Assembly: GCA_964407695.1 (NCBI GenBank)
Contig: CAYOWQ010000002.1
Span: 62,001 to 126,000 of the forward strand
DNA: 64,000 bases
Origin: CAYOWQ01 sp964407695
GTDB taxonomy: Bacteria > Planctomycetota > Phycisphaerae > Phycisphaerales > SM1A02
Direction: 5' to 3'
A model generated the notes under the pieces. That model saw nothing but the letters and a program-made list of their open reading frames with translations, was not told the DNA's origin and did no database searches. The translations under genes were made by a program, and so were the position numbers. This document shows positions 33,038 through 42,100 of this stretch, one piece after another; position 1 is the first letter of the stretch; each line of letters opens with the position of its first letter.

Positions 33038-34429
33038 GTGATCTTTGGCCTCCAACTGCTGGTCAGCGCCGCCGTTCTTCTCGGGTTCGCGTACATCCTG
33101 TGGAAGCCGCAATGGGCCATCCTGCCGATTGTGCTCATGTTCCCGCTCGAGCAGTTGCTGCAGGTCTATATCCCGCTGCTGCGCAACTACCAATCACTGA
33201 TCAACTACGCCGTCGGCTTCCTGGCCCTGTTTGCGTTGCTCAGCCGCTTTTTCCGCCGCGAGCCAGTCACGACGGGCTACATCAATCGTGGCACGTATGC
33301 TCTCTTCGGACTCTATGCCCTCTGCTGGATCGGGCTGCTCTGGTCTCCCAGCCGGGATGCCGCGCTGGAGATGCTCAAGTTCAGCTTCCCGTACTACGGA
33401 CTCATGGTCGTCATCGCGCCGCTCCTTGTACCGCGACTTGATGATTTTCGACCCGTTCTCACGGGCATCATGTTTGTCGGCGGAATCATTGCCCTCCTCA
33501 TCCTGATCAATCCCGAGGCCTCCTACTACGCCGGTCGACTGACGCTTGACGTATCCCAGTATGCCGGCCAGCGGGGTGGCCGCGGAAATCCGCTCGCCCT
33601 CGCCGAGATGGGCGGCACCATGGCGCTGGTCGCCATGCTGATCCGGAGCGACCGAAGCCGGGTCTGGCTCACGGTGCTTCGGCTTGCCGCATTCACTCTT
33701 GGTATGGCGCTGGCCATCGGGTCGGGCTCTCGTGGGCAGGTTCTGGCGGCGCTCGCCATCGGCGTGGTGTTCTTTCCGGTGGCCCGAAAGGTTGCCAATC
33801 CACAGCAGTTCCTGACCACTGCACTGGGCCTTGGCGTCATCGGTATCGGCGTCGTGGCAGTCTTCCGCTATTTCGTCGGTGAGCAGAATCAGGCCCGCTG
33901 GGACCCGACACTGCTTGTCGACAATCTGTCCGAACGATTTGCACGCATCAGCGAGTTGCTGACCGCGTGGATCTCCAATCCGCTGGCCTGGGTCTTCGGG
34001 CTCGGAACCAACGCCTATTCATCAATCCGAACGGATTCGAATTACGTCCACAACATGATGGCCGAAGCCCTTGGCGAATTTGGAATCCTTGGATTCTGCA
34101 TCCTGATCGCGTTACTCTGGGCGACGTACAGAAGTTGCCGCGGCCTCTGGCAGGACGCCCGAGAGGAACCCGATCGCCGTGCCACGGCCGCCATCGTCGG
34201 CGCCCTGAGCTTCTATGCCTTTCTGCTGGCCCAGAAGCAAGGCAGCTTCGTCGGCTCGCCCTTTGCATTTCTCTATTGGGTTATCGCCTGCCGAATCGCT
34301 TTCTTCGAGCAGTCCCAACCACAGGCCGTCGCCGCTGAGCCCGCGCCCGAGGATTGGGCCGACCAGACCGCGGAAGAAGCTGAATGGGATTCCGAGTGGG
34401 ATTCTGAATGGTCGGCCGCCACCGGCTGA
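33038..34429 (+). CDS. O-antigen ligase/polymerase-like membrane protein
   Basis: A 463-residue protein with about eleven TM segments, starting at GTG 33038. The PF04932-type middle is visible: G-S-G-S-R-G-Q-V-L-A-A-L-A (the S-R-G-x motif) and the later H-N-M-M-A-E-A-L-G-E-F-G-I-L-G-F, where the His and Glu of the H-N-x-x-x-x-x-x-x-E-x-G motif sit in the large periplasmic loop region. Members join or polymerise lipid-linked glycans at the inner membrane. The last about 40 residues are a soluble acidic tail with three D-S-E-W repeats, not typical of the family. Confidence 0.85.
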   Translation: MIFGLQLLVSAAVLLGFAYILWKPQWAILPIVLMFPLEQLLQVYIPLLRNYQSLINYAVGFLALFALLSRFFRREPVTTGYINRGTYALFGLYALCWIGLLWSPSRDAALEMLKFSFPYYGLMVVIAPLLVPRLDDFRPVLTGIMFVGGIIALLILINPEASYYAGRLTLDVSQYAGQRGGRGNPLALAEMGGTMALVAMLIRSDRSRVWLTVLRLAAFTLGMALAIGSGSRGQVLAALAIGVVFFPVARKVANPQQFLTTALGLGVIGIGVVAVFRYFVGEQNQARWDPTLLVDNLSERFARISELLTAWISNPLAWVFGLGTNAYSSIRTDSNYVHNMMAEALGEFGILGFCILIALLWATYRSCRGLWQDAREEPDRRATAAIVGALSFYAFLLAQKQGSFVGSPFAFLYWVIACRIAFFEQSQPQAVAAEPAPEDWADQTAEEAEWDSEWDSEWSAATG

Positions 34430-34447
34430 TCGCATTCACCACCGCGA

Positions 34448-35080
34448 TCAGTCGCGCAACTCAACGTTCCAGTACGCTTCGTCGAGGAACGCCTTCCACG
34501 ACTGATACTTCGGGCTGCCAAGCCGCAGGGTGATCGCCGGATTTCGTCGCGGGCGGTAGGGCTTGCGAATCAGCTTCATCCCAGCTTCGTTGGGCGTTCG
34601 CCCGCCCTTCCGCGCATTGCATTTGACACAGGCGCACACCAGGTTGGCCCATGAGTTGTCGCCGCCCTGGACCCGCGGAGTGACGTGGTCCAGCGTCAAT
34701 TCCTTTGTCGAAAATCGGCCGCCGCAATACTGGCACCGGCTCCCGTCGCGCGCATAGATGTTGCGGCGGTTCAGCTTGACGTGCTCTTTTGGAAGCCGGT
34801 CGTAGCCGAGCAGTCTGATGATCTTCGGCACCGCGATCGTGAGTCTCGCTGTCTTTACCCAGTCGTGTTTGTCTTGCTCGAACTGGGCCTGCAGTGCCGC
34901 CACTTCGGCCCAGGTATCAAAGTCGTAGTTGACGTATCGGCCTTCCTCGACCGCAATCACCTCGGCGACCTGCTTGACAAGAAGTGTGAAGGCTCGGCGC
35001 GCGTCAACAACACGCACGGCCGTATAGAGCCGGTTCAGAACCAGCACCTTGGCGTCAAGAGCAGTAGCGACTGCTGTCAT
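34448..35080 (-). CDS. HNH endonuclease family protein
   Basis: ATG 35080 lies after GGAG by about 7 bases. The 210-residue protein has the HNH module near residues 100-165: R-D-G-S-R-C-Q-Y-C-G-G, L-T-L-D-H-V-T-P-R-V-Q-G-G, then N-L-V-C-A-C-V-K-C-N-A-R-K-G. Two C-x-x-C pairs bind a structural zinc and H-V-x-P is the catalytic strand. The N-terminal half (VLVLNRLYTAVRVVDARRAFTLL) is the conserved extension of stand-alone planctomycete and actinobacterial HNH proteins, which are common and mostly uncharacterised. No restriction or intron partner is seen next to it. Confidence 0.9.
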   Translation of the reverse strand: MTAVATALDAKVLVLNRLYTAVRVVDARRAFTLLVKQVAEVIAVEEGRYVNYDFDTWAEVAALQAQFEQDKHDWVKTARLTIAVPKIIRLLGYDRLPKEHVKLNRRNIYARDGSRCQYCGGRFSTKELTLDHVTPRVQGGDNSWANLVCACVKCNARKGGRTPNEAGMKLIRKPYRPRRNPAITLRLGSPKYQSWKAFLDEAYWNVELRD

Positions 35081-35372
35081 GAAACATCTCCAAGATCGGC
35101 CCAAGCGGGAGCCGAGATTGCATCGATGCTAGCTGCCAGACCAAGGTTTGGACAATGGTTGCGCCAAGATTCACCAATTCCTCATGGAATGACGGTGCGG
35201 GCATGCTCGTCCCATAAACCGGATCTCGGGCAGGCGGTGCGATTCATACAGTCGAATGTCCGCCCTCGAATGATTCGGCGAATTCGTTGCCTGCGGTCGC
35301 CCCTGTGGCAATCTAGGCGTGGCGGATCCATTCGGGATCCTTGCTGCTCGACCTTCAACTGGAAACCAAGAC
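35081..35372. other. Intergenic region between HNH and a small exported protein gene
   Basis: A 292-base stretch between divergent genes. The HNH Shine-Dalgarno lies at its left edge. It holds no frame that looks like protein and no clear hairpin-T terminator. GGATCC occurs twice around 35326-35342 as a near-palindrome. Promoters for both genes must lie here, but I could not assign hexamers with confidence. Confidence 0.5.
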
Positions 35373-35849
35373 ATGATGCTGATGAAGATCGGATACGGAC
35401 TTGTCCTTACCGCCGCTGCAGCAACAGGAGTCGTGGCATCGATTCACCCCTCGACGCAAGGCGAGCTTCCCACCGACGAATGTTCCCAGGTGTTCGCGCT
35501 TCCCGACAACGTCCATCCAGTGATCGTTTCCGGAACCCCAAAGGGCTGGGTGATGGAAGCTGGGCCGAGACTGTTTGATGCCTGGTTCAGCCCCTCCACC
35601 CCGCCATCGAAGCCGGCCGGCTCAAAGGCACCCGTTGCCAAGGCACATACTCACGCTCTGAAGGCCAATCCGTCCAAGCAATCAAAGCACACGGCCAAGT
35701 CGAGCATGCACCAGGATCTGGACAGGATTTTCGGCCGACCAAAGAACCGGCCTCGCACCGACTGGCAGCGCACCCGCCATGACTATGACCTCTTCAGCAA
35801 GAAGCAGCGCAAGTCAACCTACTTCGGATCATTCCCCGGCCGATCCTGA
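35373..35849 (+). CDS. Small basic exported protein (hypothetical)
   Basis: A 158-residue protein from ATG 35373 (M-M-L-M-K, upstream GGAAACC). A signal peptide (GYGLVLTAAAATGVVAS) leads a region with P-D-N-V-H-P-V-I-V-S-G-T-P-K-G-W-V-M-E-A, then a Lys/His/Pro-rich linker (PAGSKAPVAKAHTHALKAN) and a basic C-terminus (RTDWQRTRHDYDLFSKKQRK). No family recognised. The last 31 bases overlap the end of the convergent dockerin hydrolase gene. The composition suits a periplasmic or surface polyanion binder, which is only a guess. Confidence 0.6.
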   Translation: MMLMKIGYGLVLTAAAATGVVASIHPSTQGELPTDECSQVFALPDNVHPVIVSGTPKGWVMEAGPRLFDAWFSPSTPPSKPAGSKAPVAKAHTHALKANPSKQSKHTAKSSMHQDLDRIFGRPKNRPRTDWQRTRHDYDLFSKKQRKSTYFGSFPGRS

Positions 35850-37006
35850 GCCTGCTGATCCCATCGTTTGAGATCGAAGACCGACTTCGGACGGTCACAA
35901 CACGCGAAGGCCTCGCTACCCCCCAGAGGCGTTGCGTTTGCAGCACCGCCAAGGGGAAAGATGATGAAATCGTCGTGCTTCTCGTATTTGGGAACGCCAT
36001 TCATCGCGTGGAGAGCCGCCTGAAGCTCGAGCAGATGATCACGCGTCAACTCAAGCTCGTGCTCATTGGGATGTGACGTGCTTCCGATCGGGAAATCAAC
36101 CTGCGGTGTGGTGCTCATCTCGATGTGGGTGCCGATGACCCAGCACACTGGCTTGTCGGCCACGAACTCCACCATTCGGTCGATGCTTGCCACGTAATCG
36201 TTGAAATTGCTGATGTACAGCCGACCGGGATACAGCGTGTCTCCGGTGAACAGAATCCCGGTCTGGCGGTCGTAATACGCAATATGTGCGGTCTGGTGGC
36301 CGGGGATGGGAATGATGTCGATCACGCGGCCACCGAGGTCATACTCCACGGTCTGGGTCGGCCAGTTCGTGATTCCGAAGAAATTCTTGACCGCAGTCTG
36401 AGACGTCCCGATCAGCGTCGTATTCGGCTTGCCGTTGAATTGGCTGTCCCCCGAGATGTGATCTCCGTGACCGTGAGTATGGCTCACGATGAGCTGGATG
36501 GAGGTCTTCCGATTCTTTTGAAGCCAGACCCCGATGACCTCCTGCACTTTGTTGTAGATCTGGATGCCTCCGCCTGCGCCCGTGTCCTGCATCAGCACCT
36601 TGTCCTGTCCGAACAACAGATGCATGAAGGGAGCTTCGAAGTTGGTGCAGAGCGATTGGCGGATGACCGCATAGTCATCATTCACCCAGTGCACCTGCAT
36701 CTTGATCTCCGCCGGGCAGCTCAATCCGCCCGAGATCCAGCCATTGGGTCCTCCGCCCGCGGGAAGCCACACAGCCTCCTGAACTTCCGTCCCTCCCCAA
36801 TTGGAAAGGAGAATCCCCAGGTCGGCTCCGTCCACCGTGCCATCGCCGTTGAGATCGGCCGGCGATTCGCCGCGGTTCCACTGGCTCAGCAGAAGTCCAA
36901 GGTCGGCGCCGTCCACCGTACCGCTGTTGTCGAAATCGCCCGGCAGGCAACTCGCAGTGCCAGCCCCCGCCATCGTCGCCGTCAGAATTACCGCCGCAAT
37001 ACGCAT
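35819..37006 (-). CDS. Secreted metallo-beta-lactamase-fold enzyme with N-terminal dockerin pair
   Basis: ATG 37006 has AAGGAG 5 bases ahead. After a signal peptide (AAVILTATMAGAGTASC) come two dockerin-like loops near residues 22-72 (DFDNSGTVDGADLGLLLSQW and DLNGDGTVDGADLGILLSNW). The catalytic domain, about 100-365, has S-H-T-H-G-H-G-D-H-I-S-G-D as the metal motif, P-G-H-Q-T-A-H-I-A-Y (third ligand region), F-T-G-D-T-L-Y-P and G-T-H-I-E. The extra H in THGHGDH is of the H-x-H-x-D-H class. The dockerin normally sits at the C-terminus in this group, so its N-terminal place is unusual. Substrate unknown. Confidence 0.88.
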   Translation of the reverse strand: MRIAAVILTATMAGAGTASCLPGDFDNSGTVDGADLGLLLSQWNRGESPADLNGDGTVDGADLGILLSNWGGTEVQEAVWLPAGGGPNGWISGGLSCPAEIKMQVHWVNDDYAVIRQSLCTNFEAPFMHLLFGQDKVLMQDTGAGGGIQIYNKVQEVIGVWLQKNRKTSIQLIVSHTHGHGDHISGDSQFNGKPNTTLIGTSQTAVKNFFGITNWPTQTVEYDLGGRVIDIIPIPGHQTAHIAYYDRQTGILFTGDTLYPGRLYISNFNDYVASIDRMVEFVADKPVCWVIGTHIEMSTTPQVDFPIGSTSHPNEHELELTRDHLLELQAALHAMNGVPKYEKHDDFIIFPLGGAANATPLGGSEAFACCDRPKSVFDLKRWDQQAQDRPGNDPK

Positions 37007-37076
37007 CGTCGTCTCCTTGGTTCAACTCGGGGTTGCCGGTGGATTATGGCATCGTCGGAGCCGGACGCCAAACAAT

Positions 37077-38033
37077 TTATGGAGTCCGGTCCTGGTCACC
37101 AGCCGATTCCTCGACCGCCCACTCCACCAGTGACGCCCGACCAATCACCGTCATTTCCTCTGATTCAGCCACCAGTCGCAGCTGGGCCGCAGGCCCGTTC
37201 TTCATAAGCAGCGCAGCGTGACCGCGCGTATAACCAAGCAGCAATTGCGGTTCTCCGGACCCGCTCACAAAACAAACTGACCTCGGTGAGGATGCCTGCG
37301 TTGCGATGGCCCCTGAGATGCACGCGGCCAGCACCACGCAACCCAAGGCGAAACCGATGGCTGAAACGCACAGCACCCGATGCCATCTCGGCAGGTGAAG
37401 CCGGACCGCAAGGACGGTCCAGACCAACGTCGTGATGGCCGCCATAACGTCCAAGCCCGCAGCAGCCGCGGCCGTTTGCTGCCAGCTCTCCAGGTCCGAC
37501 AACAGCATCGGCATCGGGCCGACCCATTCTCGGCGCCACGGCGAGGTGACCCACCCAAACACCAGGCAGGCGACAAGTGATGTTGCCACCGCGCCAATGG
37601 TGTTGAACACGGTTGACGTTGACGACGGACGCGGACCACCCGGCGCGTATTGGCGGATCGTCACCAATGCCCCCGCCGGAATGGCCACCATCGCAAACCA
37701 CACCATCAGCCATGGCCACTCCGAAAGGCCCGCCCGGAAAACATTGATTGGTGCTTCGATGATCAGGAGTGCTCCTGTCGCCAAGCCCTCGCTTGGATCG
37801 GCAAGCAGCTCCGGCGTCAGCATGGCCGGTGCGAATCCCAGCCGAAATCCGACGTATCCCAGCATCCACGTCAGCCCCACCGCGGCCAGCACGATCAGCG
37901 ACGCAAGCGTCAATCGAAATCCCGATGGGTTTGGTCTGTCAGTTCCTCGAACCGAACGGACCGGTCGACGCACAACCAGTACCTTTGGCGAGGTCGATCC
38001 GGTTCCAGTCGTTGGCCGGGCGAGGTCGGTCAT
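37077..38033 (-). CDS. Multi-TM membrane protein (hypothetical)
   Basis: A 318-residue protein starting at ATG 38033 (MTDLARPTT). A Pro/Arg-rich cytosolic N-terminus of about 40 residues precedes about five TM segments (such as RLTLASLIVLAAVGLTWMLG, WLMVWFAMVAIPAGALVTI and IGFALGCVVLAACISGAIA). The C-terminal about 80 residues are soluble beta-like sequence (GEPQLLLGYTRGHAALLMKN). No family recognised. It is the last gene of the minus-strand cluster that begins with the Nudix gene, 85 bases after the LysM gene. Confidence 0.7.
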   Translation of the reverse strand: MTDLARPTTGTGSTSPKVLVVRRPVRSVRGTDRPNPSGFRLTLASLIVLAAVGLTWMLGYVGFRLGFAPAMLTPELLADPSEGLATGALLIIEAPINVFRAGLSEWPWLMVWFAMVAIPAGALVTIRQYAPGGPRPSSTSTVFNTIGAVATSLVACLVFGWVTSPWRREWVGPMPMLLSDLESWQQTAAAAAGLDVMAAITTLVWTVLAVRLHLPRWHRVLCVSAIGFALGCVVLAACISGAIATQASSPRSVCFVSGSGEPQLLLGYTRGHAALLMKNGPAAQLRLVAESEEMTVIGRASLVEWAVEESAGDQDRTP

Positions 38034-38118
38034 AGAACGATCGATCAACTCGCGGTGGGCTGCCGCGGATTACCAGATGGTATTCGCGATTCCGTCCCAA
38101 CGCTCCCCGCCGCAATGA

Positions 38119-39117
38119 TCACTTCTTGGTGGATCCTGGCGCTGGAGGAATCGTGAGCTTCATGCCGACCTTCAACGCCGCGGCGTCATCACCGATTACT
38201 GCACGATTGGCCTCGTAGATCAGCGACCACTTCGAGATGTCACCGTAATAGGCCTCGGCGATTCGCGACAGATTGTCGCCCGGACGAACGGTGTACACCA
38301 CATCACCGCTCGCGGGTCGCGGCGTCACGGGCTCCCGTTGGGCGGTCTTTGGTGGAAGACGAAGCACCTGCCCGATCTTGAGATGCTGCGGATCCACCAT
38401 GGGATTCGCCTTGGAAATCAGATCCCACTTGTTCACGTCGCCAAACCAGTCCTCCGCAATCGACGACATCGTGTCGCCAGATTTCACCGCATACTCGGTG
38501 TACTCCGGCGGCCGGGTCGGGCTGTTTCGAGGGTTGTCGGTCGCCGGCGAAACGTTCGGTTTGATGGGCCGGTCAGTCGGATCCGATTCAGGCTTCCCGT
38601 TCGAATCTGAATCAGTGGATGGTCTGGATGACGGCTTCGTCTCCGTCGGCTTCTCGCCGGGGGCGGTTCCGGTCGCCGGAGACTCATTCGAAGAATTCGT
38701 CGATTCGGCTGGAGCCGAAGCGGGAATTCCATCGCCCTTCCCCCCCGAGTCCTCCGGCTCTGTCCCCGGATCAACCGCGGGAAGCGTGTACCCTGGGTTC
38801 GTCAGGTCCGGAGATGGTTCAATCGGCTGAGGCCCCGCAGGCTTCTGGAGCGGGTCCATCGTAAAGGTCGGCTGAGACTCCCGGTCACTCTCTGTCTTCG
38901 GACCCGGTTCCGGGCGCATCGACGGATTGTGGTTCGGGCGATTTCGTTCATTCGCAGATGGATTCGATCGTTCAACGTTTGGCACCGACGGCGCCTTCGA
39001 CTCGGTCGATCCACCGTCCGCCGGATTGGGCCCACCGCCGACAAACGCGTAGTACGCGCCGGCAATGCCAAAGATGAGCAGGAGAGTGACGAGGCCGATC
39101 TTGGTGCTTGAATTCAC
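38119..39117 (-). CDS. Membrane-anchored protein with two LysM domains
   Basis: A 332-residue protein starting at GTG 39117. One TM at about 7-27 anchors it with the rest outside. Residues about 30-205 form a Pro/Ser/Glu low-complexity linker long enough to cross the periplasm. Two LysM units follow: Y-A-V-K-S-G-D-T-M-S-S-I-A near 210 and Y-T-V-R-P-G-D-N-L-S-R-I-A near 277, each with the G-x-x-L-x-I-P end. LysM binds peptidoglycan N-acetylglucosamine. It lies 26 bases downstream of secDF, suggesting a wall-tethering role near the export machinery. Confidence 0.9.
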   Translation of the reverse strand: MNSSTKIGLVTLLLIFGIAGAYYAFVGGGPNPADGGSTESKAPSVPNVERSNPSANERNRPNHNPSMRPEPGPKTESDRESQPTFTMDPLQKPAGPQPIEPSPDLTNPGYTLPAVDPGTEPEDSGGKGDGIPASAPAESTNSSNESPATGTAPGEKPTETKPSSRPSTDSDSNGKPESDPTDRPIKPNVSPATDNPRNSPTRPPEYTEYAVKSGDTMSSIAEDWFGDVNKWDLISKANPMVDPQHLKIGQVLRLPPKTAQREPVTPRPASGDVVYTVRPGDNLSRIAEAYYGDISKWSLIYEANRAVIGDDAAALKVGMKLTIPPAPGSTKK

Positions 39118-39143
39118 GGGCAGCTCCCGTTCAAAGAGGCAGG

Positions 39144-42100
39144 TCAGGTCGCAGGCAACGTCGAAAGACTGCCCTCGCCCTGTGGCGCTGGACCGGACGA
39201 GAGCTTGCGAGAGTACACCAGCGGCGCAGCGATCGCCACGGAACTGTAGGTTCCCGTGATCAGGCCGATGAAGAGCACGAACGAGAACGGCCGAATGGAC
39301 GGGCCGCCAAGAACGTAGAGCACCACCAGTGAAATCATCGTTGTTCCACCCGTGATCAGCGTTCGGCTCATGGTCTGGTTGATCGACAGGTTGATCGTGG
39401 CCGCGGTAGCCAGCGGCAACTTTCCTCGATTTTCACGAATGCGATCCATGATCACGACGGTGTCGTTCAGCGAATATCCGATCAGGGTCAGCAAGGCGGC
39501 GATGACGTTGAGGTCAATTCTGAATTCTTCGATCAACAGCGCCCGACCAAATGCGGTTCTCGCAACGTAGTGCGAGAGAGCCACCATACCCACGGCGATG
39601 CAGACGTCGTGAATCGTGGCGACGATCGCCGCGATCGAGTACCTGAGTGAATTGAAGCGGAACCAGACGTAGGCCACGATGCACAGAAGCGAAAGCACGA
39701 TGGCTACGACGGCTTGCGACGACAGCGTCGCCGCAACCGCTGATGAAAAGCTGCTGACCTGATCGAGCGATTGCGACTGCTTGAGCGCAGACGTCACCAG
39801 CCGCCATTCATCACGCGCCAGCTTCTGATCCCAAAGGCCCAGATCAACAGAAGTTCCGTTCAGGTCATTGTCTGCCACCAGGATCGCCACCGACGAATAG
39901 CCCTTGGACCGGTCGTTCGGATCAGCCGGATCGAGGCCGATGATTCGCGACCGCCGGCCCGCGGCATTGTTGAAGTCGGGCTGGCGGCGCATCCGATCGA
40001 TGCGGGTCCGCACGTCATCCAGGGAAACCGGCGGCGAGATGTGTTCAAGCACAATGCCCACACCACCCGTAAAGACGCCGGTCGGCTGCACAACGTCCGG
40101 CCGACCGATGGCATCGCCAACGCGAGACTTGTTCAACAGGAAATAGTACTGCGATGGGTCACTCGAACCGTCCGAGCCGTCGAACGTGAGCGATGGCGCG
40201 ATGTTGAGCCGGTCGCCGAACTTCTGCACGATCGCGGCCACGATCTCATCGCTGGGGTCGTTCTCGCTCTCGCTGTTCGGATTGGCGACCTTGATCTGGA
40301 ATGACGATGCCTCGAAATCGCCAACCGTCTGCCCCACCGTCAGAACCGTGGCGTTGCGAAGCTCATGAAGCACCGGATTCTGCGGCCCTGCCTGGGTGCC
40401 AATGTCGTGAAGCTCGGTCTCAACATCTTCCCGCCGCAGCAATAGGCGCCCGTCCTGCCCGGCCGATTCACCGGGCCGCGCCAGACGCGTCGTCATTGTC
40501 GCCGCCACGCCGCCGCGGAACTCGGTATCGAGCATGTTCGGCCCGAGCGACAGCAACGACACAATGCCGATGATGCTGGTCACGATGCTCAGTGTGAAGA
40601 ATGCGTACCGCTTCGAAATCCAGTCGATATTCGGCTCCAGGATACGGCTGATCGCCGGCACCGCCGTGGGCAGCATCGGAAGCGTCTTGGCGCCGAGAAC
40701 CTGGTTGTAGAACACCAGCAGCGTGCGGGTCAGAAAGAGGGCACTGAAGAGCGTCGCCACGGTGCCGACGATCATCACCACCGCGAATCCCTTCACTTCC
40801 GTCGTGGCCAGCAGCACCAGCCAGAGGCACACCACGAGGTTCGTCAGGTTGCCGTCAAGAATCGCGTTGAACGCCCGGCTGAATCCAACACGGATGGCGG
40901 TCCGCAGGTTCTCCTTGTTGTTCACCATTTCTTCGCGAATGCGCTCGTAGATGAGCACGTTTGAGTCAACCGCCATGCCCGCCGTCAACGCCATGCCCGC
41001 CAGGCCCGGAAGGGTGAATGACGTCTCAATCATGGCGCACACGCCGAAAATCATCACTGTCAGAAAGGCGATCGCAATGATCGCAAAAATACCCGCCATG
41101 AAGTAATAGCACGCCATGAATACGGCGATACCCACAACGCTGATGACGCAGGCGTTCAACCCGGCCCACAAGTTCTCTTCACCGAGACTCGAACCGAGAA
41201 TGTTGGTCGAGATCGGCTCCGAACTCAGCCGCGCTGACAGCGTTCCCGCCACCAGAACGCGCGTGAGATACTTCAACTCATCGTCACTGAACGTGCCCTG
41301 AATGATGCCGCGGCCGTTGATCTGCCCCAGCAGGTTCGGCGCTGAATACACCTGGTTGTCGAGCACGATGGCCATCGGCTCATTGATGTGGGCCGCAGTC
41401 ATCCGTCCCATCAGCTGTCCACCCACGTTGTCCAGCGTGAAACCGACCGCAGGACGCCCCAATTGATCCGCCTCTCGACGGGCGTTGCGGATCGACCATT
41501 GCTGGGCCCCCTCATGGGTCATGCTTCTTGCCGGATCGGTGTAGAGAAGCAGGAAGTAACGCCCCGACGATTCATCCGCGACGAGATTGCGCTGTGTGAA
41601 GTACGCCACCGGATTGGCGCGAAGGGCCTCGAGTTGTTCCGGCTTCTCGTACCACTGCTTGAGATCATTGATTTCATACCACCCGGCCACCACGGAATCG
41701 GTGTTGCCAGGGCCGCGTTCGCGAAGCTGCCTTCGCATGTCCTCGATATTGACGCCCTGCTCGTTGCTTGGCGTCACGGCGATGTGAAATTCGAGCACAC
41801 CGGCTCCGCGCAGCAGGCGCTTCAGATCCTCCGGGTCATCGAGCGTGTTTCGCTTGGAGTTGTACTTGTCAAAGGCCACCACCACATCGTCCATGGTCGA
41901 TGCGAGGTGCGGAAACGACTTCTTCAGGTCGCCAAGTTCGACCTGCCGCGATGATGGACCCACCATCGGCTTCCCGTTCTCGTCGAGAACGTTCTTGTTG
42001 TCCTTGTCAACAACACTGATGGGCTCATCCGGCAGGGAGAGCATGCGGATGAATCGATTCTTGTCGAGCGAATAACTCAGCAGGTTCTCGCGCAGCTTCT

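Noticed and set aside
34448..35080. HNH gene as a homing endonuclease or restriction system
   Set aside because: No intron, intein, methylase or other partner is adjacent; the protein is of the common stand-alone type.
36125..37207. A 360-codon frame antisense to the dockerin hydrolase
   Set aside because: Its sequence is the shadow of the beta-lactamase-fold gene, which has a signal peptide, Shine-Dalgarno and complete motif set.
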